This document shows positions 18,175 to 27,400 of a DNA stretch of 64,000 nt, one piece after another (position 1 is the first letter of the stretch; each line of letters begins with the position of its first letter). The DNA is from Lachnospiraceae bacterium (GTDB taxonomy: Bacteria; Bacillota_A; Clostridia; Lachnospirales; Lachnospiraceae). The notes under the pieces are model-generated. The model had not been told where the DNA came from and ran no database searches. It saw nothing but the letters and a program-made list of their open reading frames with translations. Location of the stretch: positions 1 through 64,000 of the forward strand of contig QXWX01000037.1 in NCBI GenBank assembly GCA_009911175.1. Reading direction: 5' to 3'. A program made the translations under genes and the position numbers.

Positions 18175-19389
18175 TTAATACAATTTCGCGCTGATATGCT
18201 TCGGACGGAATCCTTTCCTCTCCAGCGCCTCCAGGATCCGGTGCTTATGCTCCGTCCCAAACGCCTCCATGGTGATGCGCAGCTCCACCGCCGCATTCCG
18301 GTTGGTGCTGACAAATTGGTTGTGCTCCAGCTTGATGACATTGCCCTGCTCCTCCGCAATGGTGGCGGCCACCCGCACCAGCTCGCCCGGCTTATCCGGA
18401 AGCAGGACGGATACGGAAAAGATCCGGTCTCTCTGGATCAGTCCATGCTGTACGATGGAGGACATGGTGATCACATCCATATTGCCTCCGCTTAAGACAC
18501 AGACCACTTTTTTCCCTCTGCAGTCCAGCTGCTTCAAAGCGGCAACCGACAGGAGCCCTGAATTTTCCACGATCATCTTGTGGTTCTCCACCATGTCCAG
18601 AAATGCCCCGATCAGTTCATCATCCTCCACCAGGAGCATGTCATCCACATTTTCTTTCACATAAGGAAATACATTCTTTCCCACTGCCTTTACGGCTGTG
18701 CCGTCTGCGATCGTGTTGGCTGTTTCCAGCTCCACCACTTCCCCGGCTTCCAGCGCGGCGCTCATGCTGGCCGCTTCGATGGGCTCCACTCCCACCACCT
18801 TGATCTTTGGATTCAGCATCTTGGCCAGTGTAGCCACCCCGCTGATCAGACCGCCGCCTCCCACCGGGACCAGGATATAGTCTACCGTGGGCAGCTCCTG
18901 TACGATCTCCATGGCAATGGTCCCCTGTCCGGTCGCCACGTCCAGATCGTCGAAGGGATGGACGAAGGTATACCCCTTTTCCTCAGCCAGTTTTGTGGCA
19001 TACTCACAAGCATCGTCGTACACATCTCCGTAAAGAATGACTTCCGCTCCGTAGCTCTTGGTCCGGTTGACCTTGATCAGCGGCGTCACCGTAGGCATGA
19101 CAATGGTCGCCTTACATCCAAACGCGTTGGCCGCATAGGCCACGCCCTGGGCATGGTTTCCAGCGGAGGCCGTGATCAGTCCCCGACTCCGCTCCTCCTC
19201 GGAAAGGGTGCTGATCTTATAGTAGGCCCCCCGCAGTTTGTAGGCCCCCGTATGCTGCATATTTTCCGGCTTTAGATACACCCTTCCGCCCGTCTGCTCG
19301 CTCAGATAATCACTGTATACCAGCTTGGTGGAACTGGTCACCCGCTTCACCACTTCCGTGGCATCTTCAAATTTCTCCAATGTCATCAT
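18175..19389 (-). CDS. ilvA: Threonine ammonia-lyase with C-terminal ACT domain
   Basis: 404-residue PLP enzyme that deaminates threonine to 2-oxobutanoate. The PLP lysine sits in the MQHTGAYKLRGAYYKI segment and the phosphate loop is PVGGGGLISG. The last 80 residues form one ACT domain (FSVSVLLPDKPGELVRVAAT), the short form found in catabolic or low-regulation enzymes and not the two-ACT biosynthetic form. The ATG at 19389 has AAGGGAG upstream and lies inside the end of ftsY (23-base overlap), so it is translated from the same message as the smc-ftsY cluster. Confidence 0.93.
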   Translation of the reverse strand: MMTLEKFEDATEVVKRVTSSTKLVYSDYLSEQTGGRVYLKPENMQHTGAYKLRGAYYKISTLSEEERSRGLITASAGNHAQGVAYAANAFGCKATIVMPTVTPLIKVNRTKSYGAEVILYGDVYDDACEYATKLAEEKGYTFVHPFDDLDVATGQGTIAMEIVQELPTVDYILVPVGGGGLISGVATLAKMLNPKIKVVGVEPIEAASMSAALEAGEVVELETANTIADGTAVKAVGKNVFPYVKENVDDMLLVEDDELIGAFLDMVENHKMIVENSGLLSVAALKQLDCRGKKVVCVLSGGNMDVITMSSIVQHGLIQRDRIFSVSVLLPDKPGELVRVAATIAEEQGNVIKLEHNQFVSTNRNAAVELRITMEAFGTEHKHRILEALERKGFRPKHISAKLY

Positions 19390-20344
19390 TCTGGCTCTCT
19401 CCCTTCTCTTTTTCCTCATCTCTGTAGAATAACGCATTCACAAATTCATCCGCGTCAAATTTCTGCAGGTCATCAATGGACTCCCCGACTCCGATATATT
19501 TCACCGGGATTCCCAGCTCCGCCTGGATCGCCACGGCGATCCCGCCCTTTGCCGTTCCATCCATCTTGGTCAGAATCACTCCGGTAATGTCCGCCACCTC
19601 GTTAAATTCCTTCGCCTGGGCAAGCGCATTCTGTCCTGTGGTCGCGTCCAGTACCACCAGTGTCTCATGATAGGCTTCCGGATATTCCCGCTCAATGACC
19701 CGGTAGATCTTTTTCAGCTCTTCCATCAGGTTCTTTTTATTGTGCAGCCGCCCCGCCGTATCGCACAGCAGGATATCCGCCTTTCTGGCCTTCGCGGCAG
19801 CCACCGCGTCAAATACCACCGAAGCCGGGTCCGCCCCTTCCTGGCCGCCGATCATATCCACCTGGGCACGGTTCGCCCATTCCTTTAACTGCTCGCCTGC
19901 TGCCGCGCGGAAGGTATCCGCCGCCGCCAAAATCACCTTTTTACGCTCCGCGCGGAACTTTCCCGCCAGCTTCCCGATGGTGGTGGTCTTACCCACGCCG
20001 TTGACGCCGATCACGAACACCACAGACTGCCTGTCCTCAAATTCGTAGGCCGTCTCGCCCACATCCATCTGCTCCTTGATGCTGTCGATCAGAAGCTGCC
20101 TGCATTCCACAGGTTCTTTGATGTGCCGCTCTTTCACCTTTGCCTTCAAATCTTCGATGATCTCTTCCGTGGTTCTCACCCCCAGGTCGCCCATGATCAG
20201 AGTTTCTTCCAGCTCCTCATAAAAATCATCGTCAATCTTCGAAAAACCATGGAAAATGCTGTCCATCCCGGACACGATATTGTCTCTGGTCTTCGTAAGC
20301 CCTGACACAAGACGCTTAAAAAATCCCTGTTTCTCTTCTCCCAT
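19367..20344 (-). CDS. ftsY: Signal recognition particle receptor FtsY
   Basis: 325-residue SRP receptor GTPase that docks ribosome-SRP complexes at the membrane. The N domain is followed by the G domain with VNGVGKTTTIGKLAG (G1), DTFRAAAGEQL, DTAGRLHNKKNLMEEL (G3), TKMDGTAKGG (G4) and GVGESIDDLQKF at the end. The acidic N-terminal A domain is very short, as usual in Firmicutes. It lies 17 bases behind smc, part of the rnc-smc-ftsY operon. ylxM and ffh do not follow here; ilvA takes that place. Confidence 0.97.
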   Translation of the reverse strand: MGEEKQGFFKRLVSGLTKTRDNIVSGMDSIFHGFSKIDDDFYEELEETLIMGDLGVRTTEEIIEDLKAKVKERHIKEPVECRQLLIDSIKEQMDVGETAYEFEDRQSVVFVIGVNGVGKTTTIGKLAGKFRAERKKVILAAADTFRAAAGEQLKEWANRAQVDMIGGQEGADPASVVFDAVAAAKARKADILLCDTAGRLHNKKNLMEELKKIYRVIEREYPEAYHETLVVLDATTGQNALAQAKEFNEVADITGVILTKMDGTAKGGIAVAIQAELGIPVKYIGVGESIDDLQKFDADEFVNALFYRDEEKEKGESQNDDIGEI

Positions 20345-20361
20345 TTTACATGCCTCCTTCC

Positions 20362-23300
20362 CTATTTATCCAGCTCATCCTCCAGAAGGTCCACAGACAC
20401 CAGCGTAGACACGCCCTTTTCCTGCATGGTGATCCCATACAGACGGTCCGCCGCCGTCATGGTCCCCCTTCGATGAGTGATCACGATAAACTGCGTATTC
20501 TCCGTCAGCTTGTGCAGATACTGCGCAAACCGCACCACGTTGCTGTCATCCAGCGCCGCCTCGATCTCGTCCAGCAGACAGAACGGCGACGGCTTTAAGT
20601 TCTGGATCGCAAACAGCAGGGAAATGGCTGTCAGCGCCTTTTCCCCTCCGGAGAGCTGCATCATGTTCTGCAGCTTCTTTCCCGGCGGCTGTGCGATGAT
20701 CCGGATCCCTGCCTCCAGGATATCCTCATCCTCCATCAGCTCCAGGGTGCCCTTTCCGCCGCCGAAGAGCTGCTTAAATACATTATCAAATTCCGCGGAG
20801 ATCAGCGCGAACTGCTCCTGGAACTGCTTGCGCATGGCAATGTCCAGCTCTTCAATGATCTTGACCAGCGTTTCTTCCGCCTCTGCCAGGTCGTCATGCT
20901 GTCCTTTGAGAAATTCATAGCGCTCCGAAACCTCTTTAAATTCCTCAATGGCATTTACATTCACATTGCCCAGCTTCTTGATCTCCGCCTTCAGGTTCTG
21001 GATCTGCCGCTTCATATACCCCAGCTCCGTCAGGTTCGGATTACGCAGCTCTCTGGCACGGCGCAGCGTCAGCTCGTATTCCTCCCACATGTAGTTGATA
21101 TGCTTCTCCGCAGCCTCCTCATAGGATTCCTTCCGGCTGTTGAGACGAAAGCATTCCTTATCCAGCTCGGACATATGCCTGGAGAGCTCTTCGCGTTTTC
21201 CCAAAAAGGTCTTATGCTTCTGGTTCAGCTCGTCCCGCTTTGCCACCTGGCTCTTGATCTCTGCCTGGATCTCGGTAAAGAGCTCCCCTGAGTTTTCGAT
21301 GGTCTCGGTCAGCTCCCGGATCTTCTCCTCCTTCTCCTGGATCTCTCCGGACGCATTTCCCTTACTAATGTCTACCTCTTTTAACTCTTCCTCAAACTTC
21401 GCCGTCTCTTCCTCAATTCGGCTGATGTTCTCCAAAATAAATACATTCTGCTGCTCCAGGCTTGCGAAGGACAGATGGACCTCCTCGGAATGCTTTAGCT
21501 GCACGCTTTCCTGTTCCTTATCCTCCTCCAGCCCCTTCTGCAGCCGTTCGATTCGCTCATTGAGCTCCTGCTCCAGATTCTTGGAGGTCTCCAGCTCCAG
21601 CTGAATGGATTCTTCATTGTCCAGAATCTCCTGCAGTCGTTCCTCCAGAGTTTCCTGCTCCGCCCGGTATGTCTGGCAGCGCTCTGCCAGCTCCTTCTGC
21701 TTGCCCTGAACCTGCTCCATATTCATCTTAACCGTATTTTCCGCGATCGACGCCTTGCTGAGCTGGTGCTGGATCTGGTCGATCTCATTGTAGCAGGCGC
21801 CCCGCTTCTGTTTGATGTCGTTGACCTCCTGCTCCATCTGGTCCATATCCCTTTTGAGCATGGCAACGGTCTCCTCAAACTCCTGGATCTCCCGCCTCCG
21901 GCTTAACAGGTTGCTGGAATTTTTGAACGCCCCTCCGGTCATTGCTCCTCCGGGGTTGATCAGATCGCCTTCCAGAGTGACCAGGCGAAGGGACTGCCGG
22001 TACTTTCTGGCAATGGCGATCCCGGTATCAATATGGTCCACCACAATAGTCCTTCCCAGCAGCTGGTCAGAGAGCCCCTGAAAACGCTTCTCCACATGGA
22101 CCAGCGTATTGGCCAGGCCGATGACCCCCTTCTCCTGCAGCGCCTTCTCATCCCGGATGCCGGAATTTCCATGCATGCTGGTCAGGGGAAGAAAGGTTGC
22201 CCGCCCGAATTTATTTTTTTTCAAAAACTGTATCATCCGCTTCGCCGTTTCCTCAGTATCCGTCACCACGTTCTGGATACTGCCGCCCAGCGCGGTCTCG
22301 ATGGCAATCTCATATTCCTTTTCCACCTTGATGATATCCGCCACGACTCCAAGGAGCCCCGGCTCCCGATCCCGGTTTGCCATGACCTTGCGGATGCTGT
22401 TTCCATAGCCGTCGTACCGTTCGGTGATATTTTTCAGCGATTCCAGACGGGAGGATTCCCGGTGGTATGCGGTCTGCCCCAGGCGGAGCTTTTCCTGCTT
22501 CTCATTCAGCTCCCTCTGGTACTGTTCGATCTTCTGCTCTGTCTCATGGATCTGTCCGGAAAAGTCTGAAATTTCTTTTCTGACACCAGAGAGTTCTGCT
22601 TCATAGGCTTCTAGAATCTCATTCTGCTGCTCTCCCTCTCCCCGCGTCTCCTTCAAGAGCCTGTCCAGCTCCGCCTTCCGGGCCGCAATCTGCTCCTGGG
22701 TGGTGTCGTAGTGCTGGATCTTCGCACGGGTAGAGGCCCGGTTTTCCAAAAGCTCCATGATCTCCTGCTTACTGGTCTCCACCTCCGCCGTCTGGCCCGC
22801 GATCCGGCTCTGGACCGCGATCAGCATTTTTCTGGCCTCCTGATCCTTTTTTGTCACCTCAAGAAGCTTGCCGCGGACATCCTCCTGTTCTCTGGAAAGC
22901 TCTTTTAACTGCCCCTGTCTGGCCTCGATCTCGATCCGAATGGTGTGCAGCCGATTGTCATAATGCTCATCGTTCATCCGTACCGTGTTGATCTGTTCCT
23001 TAAGGACATTGATCCGGCCTTCTAACTGCTGCTTTAACAGCGTCGTTTCGTTGAGCTGGCTCTTGGCCTTCTCGATGGAAAAATCAATGGCGTCCACCTC
23101 TTCCTCGATGGCGTCATACTCCGCCTTCATCTCTTCATAGCGGGTCTTCGCCTCACTCAGCTCTTCCTCCGCATTACCAAGCTGCCCTTCGATCTCCTGG
23201 ATCTGTTCCTTGATCCGCTCCGTCTCCAACAGAAACATGTTGATATCAAAAGTCTTTAATTCTTCCTTTTTTTTCAGATATTCCCTGGCCACCTCGGACT

Positions 23301-23922
23301 GCCTGGAAAGAGGCCCGATCTGCTTCTCCAGCTCCGACAGGATATCATTGACACGGAGCAGGTTCTGCCGTTCCTCCTCCAGCTTTTTCAGCGACAGGTT
23401 CTTCCGCCGCTTGAACTTCACAATCCCCGCCGCCTCGTCAAATAATTCCCGCCGTTCCTCTGGCTTGCCGCTCAGGATCCGGTCGATCTGCCCCTGCCCG
23501 ATGATGGAGTATCCTTCCTTGCCGATCCCGGTATCATAGAACATCTCGTTGATGTCTTTTAGACGGCATGCCGCGCCGTTGAGCAGATACTCACTTTCAC
23601 CGGAACGGTATAATTTCCTGGTCACAGTAACTTCCTCATAGTCCACCGGAAGCCGGTGGTCCGAATTGTTCAGCGTGATGGCCACCGACGCATAGCTGAG
23701 CGCCTTTCTGTTTTCCGTTCCCGAAAAGATCACGTCCTGCATGGTGCCGCCCCGAAGCTGCTTTACCCGCTGCTCTCCCAAGACCCACCTAACGGCGTCC
23801 GCCACGTTGCTCTTTCCGCTTCCGTTGGGACCCACGATTCCCGTAATCCCTTCATGGAAGTCAAACCGGATTCGATTCGCAAACGATTTGAATCCCTGTA
23901 CCTCAATGCTTTTTAAATACAT
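20362..23922 (-). CDS. smc: Chromosome segregation ATPase SMC
   Basis: 1186-residue condensin subunit. Walker A is GPNGSGKSNVADAVRW near residue 32. A long coiled coil follows to about 510, then the hinge (GLLGVVADIIKVEKEYEIAI through INPGGAMTGGAF, about 515-670), then the return coiled coil. The C-terminal ATPase half has the LSGGEKALTAISLLFAI signature and Walker B CLLDEIEAALDD. The length is standard. It is tightly spaced between rnc and ftsY. Confidence 0.98.
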   Translation of the reverse strand: MYLKSIEVQGFKSFANRIRFDFHEGITGIVGPNGSGKSNVADAVRWVLGEQRVKQLRGGTMQDVIFSGTENRKALSYASVAITLNNSDHRLPVDYEEVTVTRKLYRSGESEYLLNGAACRLKDINEMFYDTGIGKEGYSIIGQGQIDRILSGKPEERRELFDEAAGIVKFKRRKNLSLKKLEEERQNLLRVNDILSELEKQIGPLSRQSEVAREYLKKKEELKTFDINMFLLETERIKEQIQEIEGQLGNAEEELSEAKTRYEEMKAEYDAIEEEVDAIDFSIEKAKSQLNETTLLKQQLEGRINVLKEQINTVRMNDEHYDNRLHTIRIEIEARQGQLKELSREQEDVRGKLLEVTKKDQEARKMLIAVQSRIAGQTAEVETSKQEIMELLENRASTRAKIQHYDTTQEQIAARKAELDRLLKETRGEGEQQNEILEAYEAELSGVRKEISDFSGQIHETEQKIEQYQRELNEKQEKLRLGQTAYHRESSRLESLKNITERYDGYGNSIRKVMANRDREPGLLGVVADIIKVEKEYEIAIETALGGSIQNVVTDTEETAKRMIQFLKKNKFGRATFLPLTSMHGNSGIRDEKALQEKGVIGLANTLVHVEKRFQGLSDQLLGRTIVVDHIDTGIAIARKYRQSLRLVTLEGDLINPGGAMTGGAFKNSSNLLSRRREIQEFEETVAMLKRDMDQMEQEVNDIKQKRGACYNEIDQIQHQLSKASIAENTVKMNMEQVQGKQKELAERCQTYRAEQETLEERLQEILDNEESIQLELETSKNLEQELNERIERLQKGLEEDKEQESVQLKHSEEVHLSFASLEQQNVFILENISRIEEETAKFEEELKEVDISKGNASGEIQEKEEKIRELTETIENSGELFTEIQAEIKSQVAKRDELNQKHKTFLGKREELSRHMSELDKECFRLNSRKESYEEAAEKHINYMWEEYELTLRRARELRNPNLTELGYMKRQIQNLKAEIKKLGNVNVNAIEEFKEVSERYEFLKGQHDDLAEAEETLVKIIEELDIAMRKQFQEQFALISAEFDNVFKQLFGGGKGTLELMEDEDILEAGIRIIAQPPGKKLQNMMQLSGGEKALTAISLLFAIQNLKPSPFCLLDEIEAALDDSNVVRFAQYLHKLTENTQFIVITHRRGTMTAADRLYGITMQEKGVSTLVSVDLLEDELDK

Positions 23923-23931
23923 CTTACACCT

Positions 23932-24639
23932 CTAGTAATTGTAACCAATTTGCGAACCCGCCTTCAGCTTCAGAATTGCCTGATAAGCCGCCTCCTGCTC
24001 CGCGGCCTTTTTCGTACGCCCTTTTCCCGCGCCGCAGCAGCTCTCTCCGATACATACCTCCACATGGAAGGATTTGTTGTGATCAGGGCCTTCCTCTCCC
24101 ACCAGGCGGTAGGAAATGCTCTCTCCCATATCCGCCTGCACGATCTCCTGCAAAATGGTCTTGCTATCGAAAAAGAGCTTCTTGTGTTCTAAATCCGACA
24201 GGATGAACCTGTGAATAAACTCTTTTGCATTAGTAAAACCACCGTCCAGATAGATGGCTCCGATCAGCGCTTCCATGGCATCCGATGTGATGGAATCCCG
24301 TTCCCTTCCGCCGGTCGCCTCCTCGCCCCTGCCCAGGAGCAGATAGTTTCCCAGATCAAGATCACGGGCGCAGAATGCCAGCGACGGCTCACACACCATG
24401 CCTGCCCGGGTCTTGGTCAGCTCCCCCTCGGATATCTTCGGGTTTTCCAGAAATAAAAACTCACTGGATACCAGCTCCAGCACCGCGTCCCCGAGAAATT
24501 CCAGCCGTTCGTTGCACTGGAACTTGGGCAGATGCTTTTCATTGGTATAGGAGCTGTGCATCATGGCCCTGCGCAGCAGCGAATGATCCCGGAATTGATA
24601 ACCGATCTGTTTTTCCAGTTCTTTCAGTCTGTCCTTCAT
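23932..24639 (-). CDS. rnc: Ribonuclease III
   Basis: 235-residue double-strand-specific endoribonuclease for rRNA and mRNA processing. The catalytic signature NERLEFLGDAVLELV (residues about 42-56) is intact, as is the second acidic site SDAMEALIGAIYLDGG. A dsRNA-binding domain fills the last 75 residues or so (GAGKGRTKKAAEQEAAYQAI). It lies 9 bases in front of smc. Confidence 0.97.
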   Translation of the reverse strand: MKDRLKELEKQIGYQFRDHSLLRRAMMHSSYTNEKHLPKFQCNERLEFLGDAVLELVSSEFLFLENPKISEGELTKTRAGMVCEPSLAFCARDLDLGNYLLLGRGEEATGGRERDSITSDAMEALIGAIYLDGGFTNAKEFIHRFILSDLEHKKLFFDSKTILQEIVQADMGESISYRLVGEEGPDHNKSFHVEVCIGESCCGAGKGRTKKAAEQEAAYQAILKLKAGSQIGYNY

Positions 24640-24721
24640 CCTTTTCTTTCCAACGGTTCCTTTCTATGAAAAATATTCCTGAGAAATCTTCCTAAAGCTT
24701 CGCTGCATTTCTCTAAACAGC

Positions 24722-24743
24722 GAAAAAGCCCACATAGGGCTTT
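24722..24743 (-). terminator. Terminator or attenuator behind acpP
   Basis: AAAGCCC-TATGT-GGGCTTT followed by TTCG on the minus strand, 15 bases behind the acpP stop. It may limit read-through from the very highly expressed acpP into rnc-smc-ftsY. Confidence 0.65.
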
Positions 24744-24758
24744 CTCTTGCTTCGATGA

Positions 24759-24989
24759 CTACTCTACAACCTTCTTGATCTGATCAACCGCATCCTGCAC
24801 TGTTACGATCTTGTCTGCATCTTCATTGTCGATCTCAATGTCAAATGCTTCCTCAAGCTCTGTGATGATCTGAAGGATATCCAGCGAATCCGCCGACAGA
24901 TCCTCCACAAACTTTGTCTCCGGCTGAACATCATCCTTCGTAACATTCATAACATCTGCAATAATTTCCTGCAATTTTTCAAATTCCAT
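24759..24989 (-). CDS. acpP: Acyl carrier protein
   Basis: 76-residue acidic carrier of growing fatty acyl chains. The phosphopantetheine attachment site is the Ser of EDLSADSLDILQI (residue 35). The start at 24989 has AAGGA five bases upstream; a longer in-frame frame to 25211 would run through the plsX gene and is not real. It lies between plsX and rnc, the common Clostridia order. Confidence 0.97.
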   Translation of the reverse strand: MEFEKLQEIIADVMNVTKDDVQPETKFVEDLSADSLDILQIITELEEAFDIEIDNEDADKIVTVQDAVDQIKKVVE

Positions 24990-25080
24990 AATCATCCTTT
25001 TCCTTTCTGATCTTGTTCCGCTTTGGATTCTTTGTAATGCTTCCTTACAATTCCACTCTTTTTTGTTTCCGTGGGCCGCC

Positions 25081-26112
25081 TTACCCGGACACTGACTTCG
25101 CATCCTCCGGCCTGCCGATAGCCTCCTGAATCTTCTCGTTAATCTGCTGTTCCTTAAAGGACACGCATTGAGTAATAGATGTACATACCTCTTTGGAAGT
25201 GGAATTTCCATGAGTCTTTACTACCAGGCCTTTCAGTCCCAGAAGAGGCGCCCCGCCGTACTGGCTGGCGTCAAAATCCTTCAGGGTGGCCTTCAATGCC
25301 GGCTTCACCAGGAGCGCGCCGATCTTGGAACGCAGGGATGTCATCATGCTGGCTTTGATCTTATGGATCAGCGTGCCGCCCACGCCTTCGTAGAGCTTTA
25401 AGATCACATTCCCTACAAATGCCTCGCATACCACAACATCCACCTCGCCCGCAGGAATCTCTCTCGCCTCCACGCTTCCCACGAAGTTGATGTCTTTGCA
25501 TGCTTTCAGGAGCGGGAAGGTCTCTTTGACCAGCGCGTTGCCTTTTTCCTCCTCCGCGCCGATATTCACGATCCCTACCCTGGGATTCTTCTTGCCCACA
25601 ATATGCTCCATGTAAATGGACCCCATCTGCGCAAACTGTACCAGATGGGAGGGCCTTGCGTCCACGTTGGCCCCGCAGTCGATCAGCAGCGCCACTCCCT
25701 TCGCCGTAGGAATGAGCGGCGCAAGCGGCGCGCGTTCCACTCCCTTGATCTTTCCCACCAGGATCTGGCCTCCTGCCAGCACCGCACCGGAATTGCCCGC
25801 AGATACAAATGCGTCCGCCTCCCTGCGCTTAACCAGCTTCAATGCCGTCACGAGGGAGGAATCCTTCTTCGCGCGGATTGCCGCTACCGGCGGTTCTGCC
25901 GTCTCGATCACTTCTTCTGCATGGACGATCTCGATCTGCTCCTGCGGGTATGTGTATGCGGATAATTCCTGCTTCAAGACCTCTTCCCGGCCGGTCAGCA
26001 GGACCTTGATATCCTTCCGCTTCTTCACAGCCTCAACCGCGCCCTTCACCATCTCGCCGGGTGCATTGTCACCGCCCATGGCATCCAGGGCAACCCTTGT
26101 CATCTCCGACAT
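25081..26112 (-). CDS. plsX: Phosphate acyltransferase PlsX
   Basis: 343-residue enzyme that converts acyl-ACP to acyl-phosphate for phospholipid synthesis. Diagnostic stretches are RVALDAMGGDNAP at the N-terminus, the AFVSAGNSGAVLAGG loop, LLIDCGANVDARPSHLVQFA, and GGAPLLGLKGLVVKTHG. Several ATGs are close together; the one at 26112 is best spaced (7 bases) from AAGGAGGG, which the earliest in-frame start at 26130 would overlap. It is followed by acpP. Confidence 0.96.
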   Translation of the reverse strand: MSEMTRVALDAMGGDNAPGEMVKGAVEAVKKRKDIKVLLTGREEVLKQELSAYTYPQEQIEIVHAEEVIETAEPPVAAIRAKKDSSLVTALKLVKRREADAFVSAGNSGAVLAGGQILVGKIKGVERAPLAPLIPTAKGVALLIDCGANVDARPSHLVQFAQMGSIYMEHIVGKKNPRVGIVNIGAEEEKGNALVKETFPLLKACKDINFVGSVEAREIPAGEVDVVVCEAFVGNVILKLYEGVGGTLIHKIKASMMTSLRSKIGALLVKPALKATLKDFDASQYGGAPLLGLKGLVVKTHGNSTSKEVCTSITQCVSFKEQQINEKIQEAIGRPEDAKSVSG

Positions 26113-26213
26113 TTCCATCCCTCCTTGCATTGCTGTTATACATTCTACTAAACATCCATATAAAAATCAAGAAAAAAGTATTCCCGCCCCGGAAAATCAT
26201 TGCAGGCACCGGC

Positions 26214-26246
26214 AAAAAGAGCCGCCCTTTCGGACAGCCCCTTTTT
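26214..26246 (-). terminator. Rho-independent terminator of the ABC exporter operon
   Basis: An 11-base stem (with four G-T pairs) closed by a GAAA tetraloop and followed by TTTTT on the minus strand, beginning at the stop codon of the last permease gene. Confidence 0.85.
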
Positions 26247-27400
26247 CATACTCTCTTCCATTTTGATACCGTCAGGGTGACGCACACCAGCGCCGCAACG
26301 AATATCAGTTGCATCCCCAGCCCCTGGAGCACAGCCTGCTTCGCCTCTCCCGTCACATTTCCAAATTCCACGAGATACTCATTCACCACCTCGTACCAGT
26401 ACACTGGCAGAAACTGTGATACCGCCTTGACACGTTTACTCATGATCTCCAGCGGCACAAATACCCCGCACAGGAAGCACAGTCCCAGAGACAGGACATT
26501 GACGATGCCGTTCAGCGTATTGACCGCATTTTTCCCATGTACAAACAGCCCCACCAGATAGGAGATGGTCAGGGCCACCAACATCATGAGCAGTGTATTT
26601 AAGAGGAAATACACCACCCCGCCGCGCTCCGTCAGGCTGTCCCTGTACCAGAAAAAAGCTCCTGCGATACTCAGCGCCCACAGGCACAGTCCCAGTGTGG
26701 CAGCGGCCAGAAGCCCTTCCACACTCTGTCTCCGCCCGGATACGGCGCAGGCCCGCATCCGCTTCGGCAGGTCGCCCTTGCGGAACGCGGAGATCACGTT
26801 GCCCATCACATAGCAGAGTACGGACAGGAACAGGTAGGGGACATACCGGAAGTAAAATCCATAGGCTGACATTTCCCCCGATGCCCTGCCCGTATCCAGC
26901 AGCTCCACCTGCGCAGGCTCCAGCTTCCCCAGCGCTTCCGCCGTCTCTTCCCGGGTAAAGCCGGCTGCATGGAAGGCCCTGGCATCATTGAGAAAGCTGT
27001 TGATCTGCTGGTCTACATAAAACGCCGTATAGGATCCCGGAACCTTGGTAACGTTAAGCGCCTTCCCTTCCACAATGCAGGTTTCAAAAAAATCCTCCGG
27101 GATCCAAATGATGTATTCCACGTTCCGGTAAAACAGATCCTCCTGCAGCCTGGCCTTGTCATGCTCCGCCGCCGTCACCTCATGGAACTGCCCCAGATAC
27201 GTTTTCAGTCCCTCCGCAAGGCTTCCCCTGTCTTCATCGACCACAGCGATCCTCACGCTTTCCGCCTGGTAGCTGCCCGCCGGATCCGCGCTTGAAAACT
27301 GCTGGAACAAAACGGTGATCCCTGCAAAGATCACAACATACATCAGGATCAGCCCCAGATTTCTTTTGACGATCTTCATATATCCTTTATATACTGTCAT
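26246..27400 (-). CDS. ABC-2 type exporter permease (second subunit)
   Basis: 384-residue ABC2_membrane_3 permease. One helix lies at about residues 15-32, then an extracytoplasmic domain of about 140 residues (VRIAVVDEDRGSLAEGL), then five or six helices in the C-terminal half, including LGLCFLCGVFVPLEIMS. The start at 27400 has GGAGGG upstream and overlaps the end of the preceding permease gene by 14 bases. It works with the other permease and the ATPase as a heterodimeric exporter, probably for a lipophilic antimicrobial (see the neighbouring two-component system). It resembles YfiN/LnrN in layout. Confidence 0.88.
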   Translation of the reverse strand: MTVYKGYMKIVKRNLGLILMYVVIFAGITVLFQQFSSADPAGSYQAESVRIAVVDEDRGSLAEGLKTYLGQFHEVTAAEHDKARLQEDLFYRNVEYIIWIPEDFFETCIVEGKALNVTKVPGSYTAFYVDQQINSFLNDARAFHAAGFTREETAEALGKLEPAQVELLDTGRASGEMSAYGFYFRYVPYLFLSVLCYVMGNVISAFRKGDLPKRMRACAVSGRRQSVEGLLAAATLGLCLWALSIAGAFFWYRDSLTERGGVVYFLLNTLLMMLVALTISYLVGLFVHGKNAVNTLNGIVNVLSLGLCFLCGVFVPLEIMSKRVKAVSQFLPVYWYEVVNEYLVEFGNVTGEAKQAVLQGLGMQLIFVAALVCVTLTVSKWKRV

